Positions 55,791 through 64,000 of a DNA stretch of 64,000 nt are shown one piece after another; the stretch's first letter is position 1, and every line of letters begins with the position of its first letter. The position numbers were made by a program, and so were the translations under genes. Source of the DNA: Lantana camara (lineage: Eukaryota; Streptophyta; Magnoliopsida; Lamiales; Verbenaceae); NCBI GenBank assembly GCA_037501455.1, contig CM074856.1, positions 48,327,001 to 48,391,000 of the forward strand. The letters run 5' to 3'. The notes below the pieces were generated by a model that had not been told where the DNA came from, did not search any database, and worked only from the letters and a program-made list of their open reading frames with translations.

Positions 55791-57737
55791 AAAGATCGCC
55801 TGCTCAACTATATATATGTATTTATATCATCTTTTCTTCGTTTTTTTCTTTTTCTTTTTTTTTTTTTTACTACACACATGCTGACATCTCTGGTATATAT
55901 AAATAATAGCGATCATTATAGGATATAATAACTTCTTCCTTAAACCTTCTTGCATGAATAATAGTAACTAGCATGTTATTTGACGTCTAAAATAAACTCC
56001 AGCCATTTGAAAATCGTCTAATTGCAGACCCCCCTATTATTTGGGATTTAGCATGTTTTACCTCTTAATTTTTAAATTGGTGCGATTTTCTTTATGATTT
56101 TTTGAAAAATATTACACTTGACCCCTTTTATACTATTACGGAGGAATATTCTGTTCAAAATTAACTTTGACCATCGATTTCTCCCCCGTCAAGGTGATCC
56201 AAAAGTCAAAACCACCATTATCGTGTTCTTCTCTCCAAAATGAACAAAACTTGTGACGCCCCGATATTTTGGCCGTACAGGTATGACGTAGGTGTTTACC
56301 AAATTGCACGAATTAATTGTTTATAAGTGTTTTGTATATTTAATTTTATATTAAATATTATATCTTAAGTTTTATTAAAATTAATTATTTATGTTAATGC
56401 GTTGCCTTGTCATTAATTAAATATGAAATTCAATTTTTTTTAATTAATATGAAATTCTTTGATTTTAATTTTGTATTTATTCGGAATGTATGGATTTATT
56501 TAAATGGCTTGCTTATGCGTGTTATAAACGTGCTCCGTTCTTATATGATTTGATACCGAAATTTCTTGAAAATTTAATATGTCGAAGATATACGTGTTGT
56601 GAAAATGAATATGTGTTCGTTTTGTGTTTTCGGTTTCGTTTGATTGAGTTTTGGAATTTATTTTGTTTGTGGAATCCAAAACGGGGGCTAACGAGCAATT
56701 AGCGTACCATTGGTTCCTTATTTGATAACTTGAGCTAGGAAACTCGGATTCGAGTTTCGTAGACTTCGTTGAACTCGTATCGAAAATTTGAGTTTGATGA
56801 ACTTAGCCTTATATTTTTCCAAAGTTATTTGGACCTCCGAAATTCAACCGAAACACGTAACGGAAACCAAAACTGCCACATTTTACTAAAAGAGCCATAA
56901 CTTATTCAAATCTTGACCAAATTAACTATGGTTTAAGCCTTTGGAACCCTAACTCAACCACCTAACCTGATATTATTCTCCCTAACCGAACCAAACCCTC
57001 TCACTTAGAGAATTTCAGCCAAACTTCCCCTGCATTCCAGTTTTCCCATAGCTCAAGCCAACCCTTGGAGATTCAAGCTCAAATCTCTTCCAAACCTCCA
57101 TCAATCCACAAGGTAAGCTTAGGGTTGTATTATGCATTCAATATGAGTCATTTTGATCCATTCATCCCCAATTTTGATCATGTTTCATGGGTATATGGCT
57201 GACTTGGTTTAATAGTTAGGTTATGAGCATATATGTTGATCTCTTTCAATTTTTGAGGTAATTGGTTGATTCCAAGCATGAATATGATGGTCTTGATCCC
57301 TTATTTGCATTTATGGTGATATATTATCTGGTGGTTGAAGGATTGGTTAGTTGCCATTAATGAAATCTTGAAGATATATCATGAAATGATCTTATAATTC
57401 CTTGCTCATGTTTGATGGCTTGAGCTACTTGTTTGGGTGTTAAATTGGGACTGAAATATTGCTTTTTTGCTGCATATTAACATCTGAACTTGTTGGTAGC
57501 ATGTTGGTTGAAGATTGAAATTGTTGCTGCTCTGTTTTCGCCCAGTTTGCTGCGTTGCATAGGGTCGCGCCCGCGACCTGATTTGCGTGAAATTCAGCTC
57601 GCCCGCGACTGATTTTGGGGCTGCTCACGTATTCTGTGTTTTGGAGGAAATATTCTGAATTTTTGTGGTAGCGGCCGCTACCATTTCATGAAGAAAATAG
57701 GTCGCGACCACGACCCTTACCCTTTTCTGCCGAATCC

Positions 57738-59143
57738 CCCCCCCCCCCCCCCCAAAATTTTTAAAAAATTTTATTATTATACCTAAATTTTAAAGTTTTT
57801 ATTATTTTGCCCCCCCTGAATTTATAAATTCGCCCCCCTCCAAAAAATAAATAAATAAATAAAAGTTAGCTTACTAATCATAATAGCTAAAATTTATTTT
57901 TACTATTAATTTACTTTAGTTACTATTACTTTTCTCAATGCAAATACACTTTTTGCTTCCGTTTTCCAATAAAAGTCTTTTGATCTTATTTCGATATTAA
58001 AAAGTTTCTAATTAATCTTTCTTTTTCTCTATCTATGTCTTCTTCCTTTTTCATTTTATTATTCTTGGCTTATTATTTTACTCAACTTAAAACTCTCATT
58101 TTTTTAATCTTCAAAATCTATATTTATGGGAAAAAGGAGTTGATGGTGTCTCCCAAGTTATCCAATAAATCTATATTAGTTTTTTTTTTTTGTTTTATTA
58201 TAAATAAATTATTTAGATAAAATTTATGATTAATTTGTTAATCATTAGTTCAATATTTTGAGAAAATAATAGATCAAAGATAAGTACGTGCAATCTTTGT
58301 TTAGTTTTGGATAATTTAGTATGTAGAGTTCTATATTTTAAGGAAATATCATATTTTTATTTCTATACAATAGGATAACGATAACTTTGTTTAATGATAG
58401 ATAAATATAATGCATTTAATTTTTAGATAATATACTGTATTTAATTTTAGATAATTTAATGTTGATATGAGTTCTATATATTAAGATTTCCTTATTTATT
58501 ATTAAATAACTATGTTAATTTTAGTTTTTATTATAGAGATTATTTAGTTCAAAGATTGTATCAAAATAGTAATTTAAGTTTGTCTTTTATTATGAAAGTA
58601 AATGTGTTAATTTTAATTTTTCTTTTATTATGGATATATTTAGGTAAAAAATTATATCTTAAATAGTAATTTTAGTTTTTTTTTTTTAATTATAAATAAG
58701 ATTTATAATTAATTTGTTAACTATAGTTATCTTTATCTTTAGGACTATCAGAATAGGTTAAAGATAAATAATTCTTTATTTTTTTATGCCATTTTGTTAT
58801 TTGAATTTATTATTTTATTTAAATTATGTTAAGTTGAGTTCATGATTTTTTTTTTAAATTTATATAGGCACCGTGAGTAAAAGAAATTTGGAATTTTATT
58901 TCAAGAAACCTGTAATAGCAATGGACCTATACAAATGTTATTCTTGAAACTTCAACCACAAAATAATAAGTTAAAGTTATTAAGGTATACTTGTTTTATT
59001 TATATATATCGAATAAAATAATATTTATTTTAAAAAATATATTATATATATTTTTTATTTTGGCCCCCCCCCCCCCCCCCCCTCCCCCCACCCACCCACA
59101 CCCACACACACACACACATATAAAATCCTGGCTCCGTCCCTTC
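57738..59143. mobile_element. Probable hAT-like insertion in the solo LTR
   Basis: Edges are C-rich (GCCCCCCCTGAATTT on the left, GGCCCCCCC on the right) and the right edge ends CCTGGCTCCGTCCCT, a form common at hAT/DUF4371-type termini. Near 58875 the frame SKRNLEFYFKKP recalls the N-terminus of such transposases. The left end is not exact. Confidence 0.45.
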
Positions 59144-60705
59144 ATTCATGCATGGTTACATATGTATATTTATATGTTTGCATGCATAGACATTGAATTC
59201 ATTTGTTTGGCTAAATAAATACATGCTATGATTTGAAGTTGTTTGTTTTAGTGCATGCATGCATTGATTTTAATTTGTTTGTCCTAATATATGCATGCAT
59301 ACCATGCGTAGGATATATATATGTATATATTTAAGACATGATTGAATATATATTTAAGTATTATTTAATTTATTTAAATTTTTAGAATTTAATTGTTATC
59401 TATTTCATGCTATTTAATTTCCGAATATGACTTGAATGTTTCTATTTACATATTTTCTAATTGTAAACATGCTATACTATGTGTTATAATTGTTATTTGA
59501 AATTCTTGACTCAATTTGATTTAAATGTGAAGATTATGAACTTGAATGAACTTAAACGTTTCTTGAAATTAATGTTTACATGTCTTTAAGACATTAATCG
59601 TGCACATGAACGTGTTCATTTCATAATATGATCTTTTCACATTCATATCATGATCATTCATTGTCGAGCGTCTTATTTGGTCATTTTGAGTCTCACTTCA
59701 CCTTTCTTGTACAAATTTTGATCCCGTTGGAGACAAGGCCGGTCCGTGAGGCTTTTGTGTCTTCTTTTGTTGGTTTAAGGTGGGGTTCTCTTCTATTAGC
59801 TAAAACAACCCTATATACATTCAATGTGCAAAGTTTTAAGCCAAAAATTATATTATATGTATATCGAGTCGTTTTTTGAGTAAATGGTTTCAAATGTAAG
59901 CCTTTTTTTACGTTTGAATCCTACCTTATGATTTTGGCGAGATTATGTTATGTTCACGGGCCCAGGGACTTAGTGTATGTGGCGATCCGGGGAAACAAGG
60001 GCCAACGGTGATCCCATACACTAGTTCCAACCAAAGTTACGACGGAACGAACCTCGTTAGGAGTTTTGACGAGGAAACGCTAGTCGGGCTTTTGAGGATT
60101 CATGTACCTCACTAGCCATTATGTATGAGATGGCCGGGTCTTGCAAACCTGTCCACCACCTGGAGGAAGAAGGGGTATATGTATGATTTTGATCATGTTA
60201 TGTATGTGCACGAAAGATATGTATGATAATCAATAAATCATGTTACTAATACACGAGGAGAAGGTTGGAGATTGTGCACGCCCACTCGCCGGGCCTTGAA
60301 ACTCTATGATTAATTATGAATGAATATGATAGTTGTAAACCCGTAGATGTCTTTCTTTGTCTCACCCACTTGGGAAATTTTCTAACAAACTTCTTACGGG
60401 TTTTTAGCTTGCATAAATGTGTTTAAATTCTACGATATTTATATACTATGCCCGTTTTATACCCACCAGTCCCTTTTGGACTGAACCAGTTTGGTTTTCA
60501 GTTGTTTGTGCAGGTGTCAGGGAGCTAGGCGGGAACTCAGGTCGTTAGGTCTTGCATCCGCTTATAGCTTTTGTATTTTGTCTTACACTTGCATACTTTT
60601 GGTTATGATTTTGTATATGAATATTGTTATGGGGCGTATATGTTTTGAGTTGTGTTGGCTTGTGAATATTGTATATGAATTCTATTTTGGAGCTTGAATG
60701 CTCAT

Positions 60706-60707
<2 letters not shown>

Positions 60708-60749
<42 letters not shown>
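60708..60749. repeat. (TA)n microsatellite
   Basis: About 21 TA units within the solo LTR. Confidence 0.9.
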
Positions 60750-60750
<1 letters not shown>

Positions 60751-61329
60751 CCAGTTATTGCTTCCGCGTTATTGTTTTACTCTGATTTATGGTTTAAGGG
60801 TTAGTCCCACCTAGCCTAGAGAGAGTGTGTGTGTGTCCCCATTCGTCGTGACTTAGCTCGTGTGTGGATTATCCATTTCACATGCGGGTCAGGTCTCGGT
60901 GCGGGGGATGTGGCACCTTGCGCTCGGGTGTTACAAAACTCATATCCAATTCAACCTGATTGGCCGCTGAATTTAAAGTTGTCGAAATTCGTCTGTAATG
61001 TTTCACCAGCTGTTTGTCATCTTTGACCGGTGATTCCTCCTTCGTCGGTTGTTGGATTTTGATTTGAAACCACCATTGTGTTCCTTGCGTCTAGAGTTTC
61101 AATTTGATGTATAATATCTACACATTTGACATCTGATCTGTACAGATTTACCCTTAGAAGCCACACCAAAATTTTGTTCAAAAAGTCCAGCGGAATATTC
61201 TCCAAGATTTTGCCGGAAAGGGTTAATGGTAATATTTTTTTAAAAATTAAGAGAAAAATCTCTCCGATTCAAAGATTAGGGGACAAAACACACTAAATCC
61301 CAAAGGACGGGAGTGTCTAGAATTAACCA

Positions 61330-61529
61330 CTTGAAAATTGTATGTGCACTTGCAAAATAAAACTACAAAGCAGTTTTAACATATAAGTTATTTCACAAGT
61401 CTCAACTCTCAAGAGAACAATTGATTGTGGGATTTAAAATGCATAATGTATCATGCATCTAGCAGGTAAGTTGATCAGTGAAATGACAATTAACCTTTTA
61501 AAATTAGGGAGATAAAAACTAATTGAGTA
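61330..61529. other. Short spacer between related TIR elements
   Basis: Nothing recognised. Confidence 0.4.
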
Positions 61530-62139
61530 AATTACAAAACTCTTTCTTTAAAGTTTAATGCACTTTATCTTCTAATCTTTTAATTGGTGTGATTTTTCCT
61601 CCGACCTTGATCAAATGTAATACTTAACTCATTTTAGATAGATTTTTAGGAAATATTTCGTTCAACATTATTAACAAAATTTTGGTGTGATTTTTAAGGG
61701 TAATTATATACAGATCAGATGCGATCAAATGTATTGATATTATACATCAAATCAAAGTTCTCGATGTAAAGAACACAACAGTGGCCTCTAAACCAAAATC
61801 CAACAACCGACGAAGGATGAATTACCAGTTAAAGATGGCGCACGACATGTGGAGCTTTGTAAATGAATTCCGGTGGCTTTCAGTGGTCAATAGGATCAAG
61901 TGGGGTATTGACTTTGTTCTTCTTTGGGAGAGGAACATGATGTCAGTGGTCTTGACTCTTGGATCGCAGTGACAGAGGATAAATCAACAGTTAAAGTTCA
62001 TTTTGTATTGGTTCGAACGGAATATTCCCAAAATATTTTCCTGGAATTGTCTAAAAGGAGTTAAGTGTTATATTTTACAGAGGTTTGGAGGAACTTACAC
62101 CAATTCAAAAGTTAGGGAATAAAATGCGAAAGACCCCAA
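61530..62139. mobile_element. Second copy of the MULE-like TIR element, right end cut by an LTR
   Basis: 61625-61870 is the inverse of 60990-61250 (shared ACAAAATTTTGGTGTG, CAGATCAGATG and CAAAATCCAACAACCGACGA). The outer parts CTAATCTTTTAATTGGTGTG and CACCAATTCAAAAGTTAGGG are inverted ends. The LTR at 62140 interrupts the right edge. Confidence 0.6.
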
Positions 62140-63286
62140 TGTTAGGAATAGTGCCCTACAAAGCCGATTGTATATCCGCTTTGTGCTTTTCCTTATTGTA
62201 ATCACAGACAATCTTTGAATGAAATAACGAATTGAGGCAACACTTCTTTATATGCTCTTGTTTGGTATGCGTTTACTTTATCTGCGCATGTATGAGAACT
62301 CCCCTAATCCTGATGACTTTAGGACTTTACCATTTAGGTGAAATGGTTCATGAAACGAGCCCTATATCACATAAGTCATGATTAGTAAAATGCTCCAAGC
62401 CGATGAGTCCTACAGACAGTGGGAGTGTCAACCTGACTCCTCTAAGGCTTGCTTGTGGGATCACGCCCTTAAGAAGGACCACCTTGTTTCATGGAGGTGC
62501 AAAGTGTATAGTTGATACGTGCGTGATACATGAGGGTGCTTACTTTAATAAGTAAGTTCACTGAGATGCCCCGTGTGAGAACATTCCTAAATGGGAAAGG
62601 AAGTTTCTATTTCAGGAAATGGAAACTTCCAGATTAGGAAATATCTCACAAGTCATTGATGTGATTAATTGATCCTTAGACTTGAGGTTCCTTGTCACTT
62701 TATGAGTTAACTCTGTAGTCTTAGGTATAAGCTTTAAAGGGTGTCGCCTTAAACAACTGATTCAAGGCTTATGCTGGGGCTGCACAAGTGATTCATGAAA
62801 GTGAATGAGAATCAAGAAAGGACCTACACTTGCATTTGCAAGGTGATCTCTTATTGTGTAAGTCATTCATATGCCATATGGAGTCCTTGGCCAAGGCAGT
62901 AGATCAAGACATCAAGAAAAGTGTTTCTTGGATTGAGATCAAATGGATATGAAATGCACTTAGCTTTAAGACCGGATTATTAAGGTTCTGATTATTCACT
63001 TGCCCTAGATCTTGGTTGAGAGATAGAAAGTAGGAGGATTGTATCTCACATGAATCAATGACTTAAAGGTTCTGTCGAATCCGAACATTCCAATTCAGCT
63101 AGGGGTTAAACACCTGTTGCTAGACTATGGTCGTTTAATCTGTGGACTGATTAATTAATTAGTGAATTAATTATTTGGGGTCACTGCTAATTGAATTGAG
63201 AACCTAGAGGGTCACACACAACAACTTGGTTACATGAGTTGAGGCTTTAAAATGATTAAACGAGTTAATCGGGCCAAAGGGTTCCA

Positions 63287-63328
63287 CACGTGTGAAATCA
63301 CACATGTGGGTCACGTGCGTGACACGTG
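63287..63328. promoter_or_regulatory. Three G-boxes in the LTR
   Basis: CACGTG at 63287-63292, 63312-63317 and 63323-63328, two of them as ACACGTGT. They lie about 350-390 bp before the LTR TATA box. Such ACGT cores bind bZIP and bHLH factors and act as ABA-response elements in some plant promoters. Confidence 0.6.
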
Positions 63329-63680
63329 TCCTTCATGGACACATGTGCATGTGCGTGGATTATTTTTTTGGTGATTAAATAATTAATTTGTTAATTATTT
63401 AATAGACTTTGGTTTAATTTTGAATTAAAAAGAAAGTCTTATTTTGGAGAAAAATAATCTAGTTAATTAATTATGAATTAATTAATTAGATAAAATAAGT
63501 TATTTATTTTAAATAAATAAAGTATAAAATTATCCAAAAATAGTTTGGATATTTTTAGCTCTCTTGAAAGTTGATTTGAATTAGAATTCAAAGTCAAAAT
63601 TACTTGATGATCAAGTAATAGGAGAGAGAGAGACCAAAATCCTAGCCCATTAAGGACTAGGAATTTCGGCACTCCCCTTT

Positions 63681-63689
63681 ATATAAATA
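63681..63689 (+). promoter_or_regulatory. LTR TATA box
   Basis: ATATAAATAG followed by GGAGAGC, a plausible U3/R boundary. Confidence 0.55.
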
Positions 63690-64000
63690 GGAGAGCTCGA
63701 GCTCCTTATGGAGCTAATTGGCAATTCTTTTGGTTCATTTGTTGAACACATTCCTTTCTCCAAGATCAAATAAACCTTAGGTTAAGCCTGAACACTAACT
63801 AGAGAACTAGCATCCTTACTAGTTAGAATGTGATCAAGTTGGTGGACTATCTCTAGAGAGCTTCAAGTTAGAAGTTTGAAGATTCGAGCTTTACCAAGGA
63901 GAGGGGATCAAGCCGCGAGAAGAGCGTTCTTGGGTGGCTTGAAACGCTTCAAGAAAGAATAAAAGAAAAGTAAGTTTCTTAACTCTAAGAATTTGGATAC

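Larger units (their letters stand above)
56252..60935. mobile_element. Very long solo LTR (Ty3-gypsy type)
   Basis: Begins TGTGACGCCCCGATATTTTG and ends GCGCTCGGGTGTTACA, with the 5-bp target duplication AAACT on both sides (56247-56251 and 60936-60940). No gag or pol frame occurs inside, so it is one LTR left by recombination, 4684 bp long. It includes a probable later insertion (57738-59143), a C18 run near 57738, a C-rich run near 59064, palindromes such as GTAGCGGCCGCTAC near 57670 and a long TA run. The wording of the ends is typical of plant gypsy LTRs. Confidence 0.8.
56015..61329. mobile_element. MULE-like TIR element split by a solo LTR
   Basis: Left arm GTCTAATTGCAGAC then TTTGGGATTTAGCATGTTTT mirrors the right arm near 61200-61329. 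The flanking nonamers are TTTGAAAAT (56006-56014) and CTTGAAAAT (61330-61338), one base different. The arms extend over 150 bp. The interior apart from the LTR is about 630 bp without a transposase. Confidence 0.65.
62140..64000 (+). mobile_element. LTR retrotransposon LTR, truncated by the window edge
   Basis: Starts TGTTAGGAATAGTGCCCTAC, a form seen at plant copia LTRs, and runs beyond the window. It has its own TATA box at 63681-63689 (ATATAAATAG) and a G-box cluster upstream. No end CA or primer-binding site is inside the window, so the LTR exceeds 1.8 kb or passes into internal sequence. Confidence 0.55.

Noticed and set aside
1..64000. tRNA, rRNA, CRISPR or organelle-derived segments
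   Set aside because: No cloverleaf with A and B boxes, rRNA core, spaced direct repeats or organelle gene was recognised on either strand by reading.

Overview
This is nuclear plant DNA. The evidence is GT-AG introns, A+T-rich spacers, a plant NAC gene, a PBS1-like kinase, a CYP716A P450, prefoldin 1, and a dense load of plant transposons. The families point to a eudicot. An asterid such as Lamiales is possible but cannot be shown from this sequence alone.

Layout. 1-4.5 kb: a CACTA remnant, then a single-exon gene made of duplicated C-terminal pieces of a GTE (BET) regulator, without a bromodomain. 4.5-9.4 kb: a complete but inactivated Ty1-copia element on the minus strand with a 5-bp target duplication. 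10-13 kb: a LINE-type RNase H relic, a small TIR element and an intact single-exon NAC gene. The NAC gene shares its promoter and 3' flank, but not its coding region, with the GTE-like gene. 13.2-15.7 kb: an intact six-exon RLCK-VII (PBL17-like) kinase on the minus strand. 15.7-18.8 kb: MITEs and spacer. 18.8-26.5 kb: a nest of two related hAT elements with 2.4-kb inverted arms, a broken transposase gene, a captured PPR fragment and an apparently intact two-exon gene for a small secreted cysteine-containing peptide. 26.8-28.2 kb: intact prefoldin subunit 1 (five exons). 32.3-35.5 kb: intact CYP716A-type P450 (three exons), probably a triterpene oxidase. 37.7-42.9 kb: a MULE-like TIR element (9-bp target duplication) holding a rearranged Ty3-gypsy fragment. 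43.2-44.7 kb: a CYP716A pseudogene split by a CACTA element. 45.7-46.6 kb: a PIF/Harbinger-like element. 47.6-55 kb: degenerate short repeats, segmental duplications, an EC1-like relic in an inverted duplication, an orphan first exon and a truncated T2 RNase. 56.0-61.3 kb: a MULE-like TIR element split by a 4.7-kb solo LTR. 62.1-64 kb: an LTR with its own promoter that runs off the right edge.

The genes do not form a pathway. Five loci look intact and host-like (GTE-like ORF, NAC, PBL kinase, PFD1, CYP716A). Almost everything between them is transposon-derived. The most notable points are the shared NAC/GTE flanks, the hAT pair explained by nesting plus one inversion, the peptide gene inside it, a MITE next to the CYP716A core promoter, and a 130-bp dispersed repeat present seven times.
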